From the NCBI GenBank assembly GCA_035653595.1, contig DASRBO010000170.1:1-22272 (forward strand): a DNA stretch of 22,272 nt. The letters run 5' to 3'. Below, in pieces: positions 7,736 through 15,800 of the stretch. Below the pieces are notes generated by a model. The model ran no database searches and was not told the origin of the DNA. It saw only the letters and a program-made list of their open reading frames with translations. Within the stretch, counting starts at the first letter, position 1, and every line of letters starts with the position of its first letter. The DNA is from DASRBO01 sp035653595 (GTDB taxonomy: Bacteria > Actinomycetota > Acidimicrobiia > Acidimicrobiales > JAJPHE01). The position numbers were made by a program, and so were the translations under genes.

Positions 7736-8389
7736 TCAGCGGCCGTAGGTGATGAAGCCGTAGCCGAAGGTCTGGGGATTGGCCTCGCCCAGCACCGGGT
7801 CGGTCGGCAGCGGCCCCAGGCCGAAGTTGGCCCCTTCGTAGGCGAAGGTGCGCCGCAGGGAGTCAGGGCTGTAGGTGACATACCCCCGGCCCCCGCCGTA
7901 GGAGTCGCACTCGGCCCAGCCCAGGTGGGCTCCGTAGGGCTGGAAGGCCAGATCGAGCGGGAAGTCCACGTCGATCGAGTAGGTGCCCCTGAAGGGCAGG
8001 GACACGATGCTCACCGGGGTGGGGAAGTTGACCCGGAACCAGGAGAACTGGAAGGCCTTGCCCGCCACGGCCAGGTTGGCGGTGGCGACCACGTAGCCCG
8101 GACCCTGGGTGTCGCCCATGACGTCCCCGCTGGGATGCAGGACGATGCGCACCGGCAGGGTGGTGTGGAACTTCGACACGAAGGCGATCCGGAGCGAGAC
8201 GCCGGTGAGGGTGTGCAGGGTGGGGCTGAAGGACTGGCTCTCCGTCGGCGCCGCCCAGGCGTAGTTGGACGCCGCCGTGCACGCCTGGTCGGGCCGGGCC
8301 GGGGCGGCCTGGGCCGACGGGATCCCGAACACGCCGGCCCCCAGCGATACCGCCGCGGTCATCGCCGCCACCCACCAAGCGCGCCTCAT
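7736..8389 (-). CDS. Secreted protein of unknown function (217 aa)
   Basis: Function not recognised. The N-terminus MRRAWWVAAM followed by a hydrophobic Ala/Val/Gly stretch and SAQA-A (cleavage near residue 28) is a Sec signal peptide. The mature part has a beta-rich composition with many Thr, Ser, Val, Phe and Tyr, and phrases such as SFSPTLHTLTGVSLRI that recall jelly-roll extracellular domains; this fold is a guess. Two cysteines, Cys37 and Cys161, could form a disulfide. I chose the ATG at 8389, which has GGGGGG about 4 nt upstream. A GTG at 8404 is the alternative and would add five residues before the signal peptide. The stop lies 11 bp from that of the convergent GGDEF-EAL gene. Upstream on the same strand, across a tandem repeat, is a lipoprotein gene that may be co-expressed. 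Confidence 0.75.
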   Translation of the reverse strand: MRRAWWVAAMTAAVSLGAGVFGIPSAQAAPARPDQACTAASNYAWAAPTESQSFSPTLHTLTGVSLRIAFVSKFHTTLPVRIVLHPSGDVMGDTQGPGYVVATANLAVAGKAFQFSWFRVNFPTPVSIVSLPFRGTYSIDVDFPLDLAFQPYGAHLGWAECDSYGGGRGYVTYSPDSLRRTFAYEGANFGLGPLPTDPVLGEANPQTFGYGFITYGR

Positions 8390-8412
8390 GCTGCCCCCCA
8401 GCACTCCATCCA

Positions 8413-8481
8413 GTCCTACAAGCAGCCCGCGTCCTACAGCAGTCCGGGTCCTACAGCAGTCCGGGTCCTACAGCAGCGCGA
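8413..8481. repeat. Four imperfect 17-18 bp tandem repeats, intergenic
   Basis: The unit GTCCTACAGCAGTCCGG occurs exactly at 8431-8447 and 8448-8464. A diverged copy GTCCTACAGCAGCGCGA follows at 8465-8481, and another (GTCCTACAAGCAGCCCGC) precedes at 8413-8430. The array fills almost the entire gap between two minus-strand genes for exported proteins. It has no obvious hairpin and no coding sense; it may be a slippage-derived spacer or a protein-binding array. Confidence 0.85.
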
Positions 8482-8486
8482 CCGGA

Positions 8487-9473
8487 TTAGCTGCTGGTCG
8501 GGCTCGGGTCGAGCGTTTCGGCCTCCACCGTCGATTTGGCCTGGTTGGAGAACGGCTTGCCCTGGTAGGACCCGCTGGTCTTGGTGTCGTTGATCACCTT
8601 GGGGGTCTGGCCGTACTTGGGCGAGAACCACTCCGTCGAGGTGGTGTCGATGGTGAGGTTGAAGGTGGGCTGGCTGTTGGCCGTGAACACCGAGTGCCTG
8701 GTGATCACCCAGGTGTCGAGCACCTTGCCCGCCTCCGATATGCGGGCCCAGCTGCCCACGGTGGCGTCCATGGTCTCGGTCGCCTTGAAGCCGGTGGCCG
8801 ATCCGCTGGCGGTGCAGGTGCCGCTCGAGCTGGAGTGCCACTTCTGACCCTGGGTCAGCTTGGCGGCGTTGAACACGTACTGCTCGACCGGGGTGGTCCA
8901 GGTGCAGGTGGCCTGGAACTGCCCGCCAGCCAGGGCGGTGCTGTTCACGTTGATCCCGCCGGGGCTCCAGTCGTAGTTGTTCGACTCGCTGCCGTTCTTG
9001 GTGGTGACGGCCAGCTTCTGGTGCTTGGTGGTCCCGGTGGCGGCGGCGGTTTCGGAGATCTGGATGGTCAGCTGCGTCACGTCGCCGGCGTCGTCGGTGG
9101 ACTTGTACTTGTAGTAGCCGTCGGCGGGGGCGTTGGCGGCGCCGGGGTCCTGGGGGGCCCCGAGGTTCGCCGACGACGAGCCGGTGCTGACGTTCCCCGA
9201 CGAGCCCTGACCGTTCGATCCCGAGGCGGGGGCGGACCCCGTGCCCGCCATGGAGGAGGTCACCTGGGTGTTGGCGCCCTTGCCGCCCTCCGAGGTGCTG
9301 GTGGAGCTGGACCCACCGGCGAGGGAGGAGGTGGTCGCCTCGGTGGTGGTCGTCGAGTGCGACGACGAGGCCGAGCCGGTGCCGCTCTTGCCCCCGCCGC
9401 AGGCCCCCGCCAGCAGCGCCAGGGCGGCGGCGGCGGCCGCCAGGGCGGCCTTGTTGTGGCTCCTCCAGGTCAT
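8487..9473 (-). CDS. Predicted lipoprotein with Ser/Thr-rich linker (328 aa)
   Basis: Function not recognised. The ATG at 9473 is preceded by AGGAGGAAGGG, a strong ribosome binding site. The N-terminus has a basic residue pair, a poly-Ala hydrophobic core and LLAGAC, a lipobox placing the lipidated Cys at residue 25. Residues 26-115 are a low-complexity Ser/Thr/Gly/Ala linker of the kind that spans a cell wall and may be glycosylated. Residues from about 118 (DGYYKYKST) form a folded domain rich in Thr, Ser and aromatic residues, with Cys190 and Cys220 that could pair. It would sit on the outer face of the cytoplasmic membrane. The divergent ABC exporter shares its upstream region, and the secreted 217-aa protein follows on the same strand. 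A substrate-binding or envelope-sensing role is possible but unsupported by any motif. Confidence 0.8.
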   Translation of the reverse strand: MTWRSHNKAALAAAAAALALLAGACGGGKSGTGSASSSHSTTTTEATTSSLAGGSSSTSTSEGGKGANTQVTSSMAGTGSAPASGSNGQGSSGNVSTGSSSANLGAPQDPGAANAPADGYYKYKSTDDAGDVTQLTIQISETAAATGTTKHQKLAVTTKNGSESNNYDWSPGGINVNSTALAGGQFQATCTWTTPVEQYVFNAAKLTQGQKWHSSSSGTCTASGSATGFKATETMDATVGSWARISEAGKVLDTWVITRHSVFTANSQPTFNLTIDTTSTEWFSPKYGQTPKVINDTKTSGSYQGKPFSNQAKSTVEAETLDPSPTSS

Positions 9474-9541
9474 CCCTTCCTCCTCAGCTGAGCCCGGCCG
9501 TTCGCCTGCCCCCAACGGGCCGCGGTCCGGACCTGGCGCAC

Positions 9542-9591
9542 AACTTACCGCCCTCGCCGGTGAACTTACAGTTGGGCTACCGTAACTAGGT
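9542..9591. promoter_or_regulatory. Divergent regulatory region with AACTTAC direct repeats
   Basis: This lies in the 142-bp gap between the lipoprotein gene and the ABC exporter. AACTTAC occurs at 9542-9548 and 9563-9569, a 21-bp spacing of two helical turns on the same face. TACCGTAACTAGGTCC (9578-9593) closely matches a box upstream of the PhyH gene at 13195-13211. The exporter ATG at 9616 is preceded by a GGGGGG purine tract. Exact promoter boxes cannot be fixed by eye. Confidence 0.45.
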
Positions 9592-9615
9592 CCGGTTGGG
9601 AGGACGGGGGGACCC

Positions 9616-12600
9616 ATGGAGACGCAGTCGGCGCGGCCACGCATGGCCTGGGAGCAGTTCAAGACCACGATCATGTGGCGGCTGCTGGTGGGACAGCGGC
9701 GCTGGTTCCTGGCCCTGGCGCTGCTCGTTGGGACGGGGGGCGGCGTCTCGTTCTCGATCCTCCAGACGATCAAGCAGTACTTCGACAACCTCAGCGCCGT
9801 ACATCCCCTGCCCCTCTCCCATTACGTCGGGTCGCTGCGGGTCCTGGCCCTCCTGGCCGGCGTCCTGGGGCTGGCCACCGCCCAGGTGGTGGCCCGGGTG
9901 CTGTACGAGATCGAGTACCAGCTGCGCCTGTGGCTCTACCGCCGCCTGCAGGACCGCGACCTCAAGGCCCTCGACCAGCTGCCCACCGGCCAGCTCATCA
10001 CCCGGGCGGTCACCGACCTCAACTACCTCGAGCAGCTCACCCTGATCCTGCCTGGCGTGATCCTGGTCGCCGGCTTGGTGCTGGTGGTGGTGGCCATCCT
10101 CCTCTCGATCAACGTGCCCATGACCCTGGTGGTGCTGGCGGCGGTACCGCTCAACATCGCCATCGCCCGCCGGGCGGTGGACCGGCTGCGGGGCCTGTCG
10201 TGGGTGGCCCTGGACCGGAGGGCCCGGGTGACCACCTCCATCGACGAGGCGGTGCGGGGCGTCCGGGTGGTCAAGGCCTTCGCCCGGGAGGACGTCGAGC
10301 GCTCCAAGGTGGCGCGCTGGGCGCTGGAGGCCTACTCGGTGGCCATGAGCCGGGTCTACCTGCTGGCCCGCTTCAGCCTGGTCCTGCGGGGGGTGCCGGT
10401 GCTGTTGACCGCCGCCCTGGTCAGCGGGCTGAGCTGGTTCGCCGTCCACCAGCACCTCACCATCGGCCAGTACGTCATCTTCCTGCCGATCGGGGCGGGG
10501 GTGATCCTCGGCACCGGGCTCTTCGACGATCTGATCAGCGGGTGGCAGTTCGCCCGGGTCGGGTCCGGGCGCATCTTCGAGATGGTGGATCTGCCGCCAT
10601 CGGCCGCCGCCCCGGTGGCCCCCCCGGACCTGGACGACTCGGGCATCGAGACCGAGGACCTGGCGGCCGCTTCGGCCGACGGGACGGAGGTGCGGGGCGT
10701 AGACCTGGCGGTGGGCCCGGGCGAGCTGGTGGTGGCCCGGGGCCGCGGTGACGAGGTCAGCGCTCTCGCCCAGGTATTGGCCGGCCGCCAGGCTCCGCAG
10801 GGCGGCCTGGTCCGGCTGTGCGGGGCGGCCCCGGCCGGCCTGGTCGGTCCCCAGCGCCGCGAGGTCGTGCTACTGCTGGAGCAGGAGCCGTTCCTCTTCG
10901 GGCGGACGGTGCGGGACAACCTCACCCTGGCGCTGCCCGACGGCGAGTCGGTGGCCGACGAGGTGCTGCTGGAAGCGGTCCACGCCGCCGGGGCCGCCGA
11001 CGTGGTCGACGAGCTCGGCGGGCTGGACGGCCGGGTGAGCGAGCGGGGCCTGGCCCTCTCCGGTGGCCAGCGCCAGCGCCTGGCCCTGGCCCGGGCCCTG
11101 GTGTGGCCGGCCCGGGTGCTGGTGCTCGACGACGCCCTCGACGCCGTGCACCCCGCCCTGCGGGACGAGATCCTGGGCGGGATCAAGGACTCGAGTCCGG
11201 GGATGGCCGTTCTCTACCTGACCCGCGGCAACGCCGGGGCGGCGGTGGCGGACCGGGTGGTCGACCTGCCCCCGGCCTCACGAGGGACCGCCACCCGGGC
11301 CGCGGTCGGCGCCGGCGGCCCCCGCTTCGAGGCCCCCTCCGACCCGCTGGTGACCGCCTCGGTGGAGGCCCTGTCCCATCGCCAGGAGCGCCCTCCCGTG
11401 CCGGACGCCGTGGCCACGGCCAGCGACCGCCCGCCCACGGTGCCCAACCTGGTGAGGCCGGTGTGGCGGGGGCTGTTGTCCACCTCGCTTGCCCTGCTGG
11501 TGGTGACGGTGCTGGGGCTGGTGCCAACCGGGCTCAACAAGTTCGTCATCGACGGCATCCACGACCACACCACCGCCCCCGCCAACCGGGTGGCCCTGGT
11601 GTTGACCGGGCTGTCGGTGGTCGTCGGGCTGGGCCAGTACTGGCTGCGGGTGGCCACCACCCGGGTGAGCCAGTCGGTGCTCTACCTCTTGCGCCGCCGG
11701 CTCTTCCAGCGCCTCACCCGCCTCGGCCTCGACTACTACGACCGCGAGGCGCCGGGCGAGGTGGCCGCCCGGGTGGTCTACGACCTCGACACCGTCGAGG
11801 GGTTCATCGAGGCCAACCTCTACAACCTGGTCGTCCAGATGTCCCTGCTGGTCGGCATCCTGGTGCTGTTCTTCTTCTGGAGCCGGCCGGTCTTCTACTC
11901 GGTGATCGTCTACCTGCCGGCCATCCTCCTGGTGTCGGTCATCGCCGTGCCGCTGGCGGCCAAGGCCTACGAGTGGACCAGGCGGGCGCTGGGTGAGGTG
12001 CTGTCGCGCTTCCACGAGGACTTCCTCGGCCGCCACGTCATCGCCGGCCACGGCAGCGCCAACCGCTCCTTCGAGGGGTTCAAGCAGGCGGCGTGGGACC
12101 TGCGCTCCGCCCGGGCCCGGGCGGCGTGGGTGACCAACTCCTACAACGGGGCCGTCACCCTGTTGGCCAACCTGGCCCTGGCCGCCCTGCTGGCCTCGGC
12201 CGGCCGGCTCACCTCCCTGCACCGGCTGTCCATCGGCTCGACCGGCGCCCTGGCCGGCTACCTGCAGGCCGCCGTGGCGCCGCTGCCGGCTCTGTTCGGC
12301 ATCCTGCAGGCCTACCTCCTTGCCCGGGCCTCCTTCCGCACCATGGGCCAGCCCTTCCGGGCCCCGATCCATCCCTCCGAGGCGTCCGACTACCAGCCGT
12401 GCCCGCCGCTGTCGGGCGCCGTCGCCTTCGAGGACGTCTCGTTCCGCTACCCCGGCACCAGGCGCCTGGTGCTCGACGGCGTCGGCCTGGAGCTGGGACC
12501 GGGCGAGGTGGTGGCCGTGGTGGGCCGCACCGGGGCGGGCAAGTCCAGCGTGGCCAAGCTGCTGGCCCGGCTCTACGACCCCGACATGGGACGGGTGACG

Positions 12601-13146
12601 GTGGACGGGATGGAGCTGGCCGACCTCGATCCCGACTCCTTCCGCCGCCGCCTCGGGGTGGTGCCCCAGGAGTCGTTCTGCTTCCGGGGCTCGCTGCGGG
12701 AGAACCTTGTCCTGGCGCAGCCGGACGCGACCGACGCCGAGCTGCGCTCGGTCCTCGAGGAGGTCGGGGCGGCCGAGCTGCTCGAGTTGCCCGGCGGCCT
12801 GGCGTTCTTCGTGGAGGAGTCGGGCACCAACCTGTCCGCCTCCCAGCGCCAGATGGTGGCCCTGGGGCGAATGTGGCTCCACTCACCCGACGTGCTGGTG
12901 CTCGACGAGGCCACCTCCAACCTCGACGCCGGCACCGAGGAGGCGCTCATGGCGGCCATCCGCCGCCGGGGCAGCGCCACCCTGGCCGTCACCCACCATC
13001 TGACGATGGTGCGCCTGGCCGACCGGGCGGTGGTCCTCGAGGAGGGCCGGGTGGTCGGGGTGGGCACCCACGAGGAGCTGGTGGCCACCTGCCCGGTCTA
13101 CGCCGACCTGTGGTCCCCCCACGACCTGGTGGCCGCCGGCGACTGA
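9616..13146 (+). CDS. Single-chain ABC exporter with one degenerate ATP site (1176 aa)
   Basis: Two ABC-exporter halves (membrane domain plus nucleotide-binding domain, NBD) are fused in one chain, so it should work as a full type IV-fold exporter for lipids, peptides or drugs. Half 1: membrane domain at about 25-320, NBD at about 345-550. Its Walker A position reads ARGRGDEVSAL (374-384) with no GKS/T, its Walker B ends in Asp505-Asp506 instead of Asp-Glu, and the switch His is Arg537; its LSGGQ (481-485) is intact. Half 2: membrane domain at about 615-905, NBD at about 935-1165, with Walker A GRTGAGKSS (970-978), Q-loop Gln1018, Walker B Asp1097-Glu1098 and switch His1127 intact, but signature LSASQ (1073-1077). 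The defects all fall on one composite site. Most relatives are two separate subunits, so the fusion is notable. The linker at 551-612 is disordered. Possible terminator just downstream. The substrate is unknown. Confidence 0.93.
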   Translation: METQSARPRMAWEQFKTTIMWRLLVGQRRWFLALALLVGTGGGVSFSILQTIKQYFDNLSAVHPLPLSHYVGSLRVLALLAGVLGLATAQVVARVLYEIEYQLRLWLYRRLQDRDLKALDQLPTGQLITRAVTDLNYLEQLTLILPGVILVAGLVLVVVAILLSINVPMTLVVLAAVPLNIAIARRAVDRLRGLSWVALDRRARVTTSIDEAVRGVRVVKAFAREDVERSKVARWALEAYSVAMSRVYLLARFSLVLRGVPVLLTAALVSGLSWFAVHQHLTIGQYVIFLPIGAGVILGTGLFDDLISGWQFARVGSGRIFEMVDLPPSAAAPVAPPDLDDSGIETEDLAAASADGTEVRGVDLAVGPGELVVARGRGDEVSALAQVLAGRQAPQGGLVRLCGAAPAGLVGPQRREVVLLLEQEPFLFGRTVRDNLTLALPDGESVADEVLLEAVHAAGAADVVDELGGLDGRVSERGLALSGGQRQRLALARALVWPARVLVLDDALDAVHPALRDEILGGIKDSSPGMAVLYLTRGNAGAAVADRVVDLPPASRGTATRAAVGAGGPRFEAPSDPLVTASVEALSHRQERPPVPDAVATASDRPPTVPNLVRPVWRGLLSTSLALLVVTVLGLVPTGLNKFVIDGIHDHTTAPANRVALVLTGLSVVVGLGQYWLRVATTRVSQSVLYLLRRRLFQRLTRLGLDYYDREAPGEVAARVVYDLDTVEGFIEANLYNLVVQMSLLVGILVLFFFWSRPVFYSVIVYLPAILLVSVIAVPLAAKAYEWTRRALGEVLSRFHEDFLGRHVIAGHGSANRSFEGFKQAAWDLRSARARAAWVTNSYNGAVTLLANLALAALLASAGRLTSLHRLSIGSTGALAGYLQAAVAPLPALFGILQAYLLARASFRTMGQPFRAPIHPSEASDYQPCPPLSGAVAFEDVSFRYPGTRRLVLDGVGLELGPGEVVAVVGRTGAGKSSVAKLLARLYDPDMGRVTVDGMELADLDPDSFRRRLGVVPQESFCFRGSLRENLVLAQPDATDAELRSVLEEVGAAELLELPGGLAFFVEESGTNLSASQRQMVALGRMWLHSPDVLVLDEATSNLDAGTEEALMAAIRRRGSATLAVTHHLTMVRLADRAVVLEEGRVVGVGTHEELVATCPVYADLWSPHDLVAAGD

Positions 13147-13149
13147 CCC

Positions 13150-13164
13150 GGCGCCGTCGGTGCC
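13150..13164 (+). terminator. Weak hairpin after the ABC exporter
   Basis: GGCGCC and GGTGCC form a 6-bp stem (one G-U pair) around loop GTC, starting 4 nt after the exporter stop codon. No U-tract follows, so it may only attenuate read-through into the PhyH gene. Confidence 0.3.
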
Positions 13165-13179
13165 CCGGCTACCCCCCGG

Positions 13180-13209
13180 TTGCCCAACTGACGGTACCGT
13201 CACTATGGT
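13180..13209 (+). promoter_or_regulatory. Perfect 14-bp palindrome in a candidate promoter of the PhyH-sulfatase pair
   Basis: TGACGGTACCGTCA at 13189-13202 is a perfect palindrome. It lies between TTGCCC (13180-13185, -35-like) and TATGGT (13204-13209, matching TAnnnT) with an 18-bp spacer, so a repressor bound there would block transcription. The right half and what follows, TACCGTCACTATGGTCC, match the exporter upstream box except for one base and one insertion. The PhyH ATG is 33 nt further on. Confidence 0.5.
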
Positions 13210-13241
13210 CCTGACGTCGCAGGCTGAGGGGAGAGAACTCA

Positions 13242-14099
13242 ATGACGACGGTGACCACCAAGGCCCATCCCTGGAACCGCGACTTCCAGTGGACCGACCA
13301 CCGGGCCCGCTCAGGCGTGCTCACCCAGGACCAGGTCGACCAGTTCGACCGCGACGGCTACGTGGTGGTGCCCCGGCTCCTCGAGCCGGCCGAGCTCGAG
13401 CGGACGGTGGCCGAGGTCGACGCCTTCGAGGCCGAAAGCGAGGACCGCCTGCGGGCCCTGCCCGACCAGCGCCAGGCCATCTCCGAGGCGGGGGCCATCA
13501 CCTTCACCACCCATCTGGTCGCCCGCTCCTCGTGGCTGCGACAGGTCTCCGCCCATCCCCGCATCCTGGGCATCTGCGCCGACCTGATCGGCCCCGATGT
13601 CCGCCTGTACTGGGACCAGGCCGTCTACAAGAAGCCGGAGAAGCCCCGCCGCTTCCCCTGGCACCAGGACAACGGCTACACCTTCGTCGAGCCCCAGGAG
13701 TACGTGACCGTCTGGACCGCCCTCACCGACGCCACCCTGGTCAACGGGTGCCCCCAGGTGGCCCGGGGCCTGCACCGCCTGGGGACCCTGCGCCACCGCT
13801 ACGTCGACCCGCTGGGCTTCGAGTGCTTCCCCGAGTTCGAGGACCCCGCCGTCGCCGAGGTGCCCGCCGGGGGGGCGGTCGTGTTCTCCTCGCTCACCCC
13901 CCACCTCACCGGACCCAACACCACCGAAGGGGTGCGCAAGGCCTACATCCTCCAGTACACCCCGGCGGGGGCGGCGGTCCTGCGGGGCGACCCCCGTCAG
14001 GATCCGGCCGAGCGCATCCCCTGCGAGGAGCCGACCCGCCAGTACGAGGTGCTGCGGGGGGGCAAGCCGGCGCCCCTGCCCGCCCTCGAGGCCGACTGA
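13242..14099 (+). CDS. Phytanoyl-CoA dioxygenase (PhyH) family Fe(II)/2-oxoglutarate oxygenase (285 aa)
   Basis: A non-heme iron oxygenase that couples 2-oxoglutarate decarboxylation to hydroxylation of a substrate. The N-terminal DGYVVVPRLL (38-47) is the typical PhyH opening. The metal triad is visible as His141-x-Asp143 in WHQDNGYTF and His221 in LTPHLTGPN, and Arg232 is placed to bind the 2-oxoglutarate carboxylate. WDQAVYKKP is the strand usually preceding the first metal ligands. Length is normal for the family. The ATG at 13242 has GGGGAGAG upstream. The stop lies 8 nt before the sulfatase start, so the two are translated from one message. The pairing suggests hydroxylation and desulfation of one sulfated molecule, or hydroxylation next to a sulfate ester; this is inference. 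Ectoine hydroxylase-type relatives share the motifs, so the exact substrate is open. Confidence 0.9.
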   Translation: MTTVTTKAHPWNRDFQWTDHRARSGVLTQDQVDQFDRDGYVVVPRLLEPAELERTVAEVDAFEAESEDRLRALPDQRQAISEAGAITFTTHLVARSSWLRQVSAHPRILGICADLIGPDVRLYWDQAVYKKPEKPRRFPWHQDNGYTFVEPQEYVTVWTALTDATLVNGCPQVARGLHRLGTLRHRYVDPLGFECFPEFEDPAVAEVPAGGAVVFSSLTPHLTGPNTTEGVRKAYILQYTPAGAAVLRGDPRQDPAERIPCEEPTRQYEVLRGGKPAPLPALEAD

Positions 14100-14107
14100 T
14101 CCGGCCC

Positions 14108-15625
<1,518 letters not shown>

Positions 15626-15651
15626 CCGTAACGAGCCGCACGAGCCGCTCC

Positions 15652-15678
15652 TCTCCGCGCCCCAAAGCTGCGCGGAGA
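15652..15678 (+). terminator. Strong 9-bp hairpin after the sulfatase gene
   Basis: TCTCCGCGC (15652-15660) and GCGCGGAGA (15670-15678) pair perfectly around a 9-nt loop, beginning 26 nt after the sulfatase stop. The stem is followed on the plus strand by AAAAAT instead of a U-tract, so it would be a U-less terminator or a 3'-end stabiliser. Confidence 0.5.
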
Positions 15679-15703
15679 AAAATCTCCCCTCAGCCGTCCG
15701 TTT

Positions 15704-15718
15704 GGGACGATTCGTCCC
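15704..15718. promoter_or_regulatory. 15-bp palindrome upstream of the sigma factor gene
   Basis: GGGACGA-T-TCGTCCC is a perfect inverted repeat with a single central base, about 82 bp before the sigma factor GTG. Further down, GGGGGC (15729-15734) can pair with GCCCCC (15750-15755), and GCCGGG/CCCGGC (15745-15758) forms a competing pairing, so the leader may fold in alternative ways. An operator or autoregulatory promoter is plausible. Confidence 0.45.
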
Positions 15719-15800
15719 TTATCCTGGAGGGGGCATGGAGGACTGCCGGGCCCCCGGCGAGAACTAGGGACCCAACGGCGACGGAGCGAGGAGGTGACGC

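Noticed and set aside
8413..8481. Possible CRISPR array
   Set aside because: Units are contiguous 17-18 bp with no unique spacers, so it is a simple tandem repeat.
11278..12882. Long minus-strand open frame inside the ABC exporter
   Set aside because: Gly/Gln/His-rich shadow; the exporter motifs are unambiguous on the plus strand.
13160..14107. Upstream extension of the sulfatase frame
   Set aside because: Overlaps PhyH out of frame with Arg/Pro-rich composition; the sulfatase fold begins at GTG 14108.
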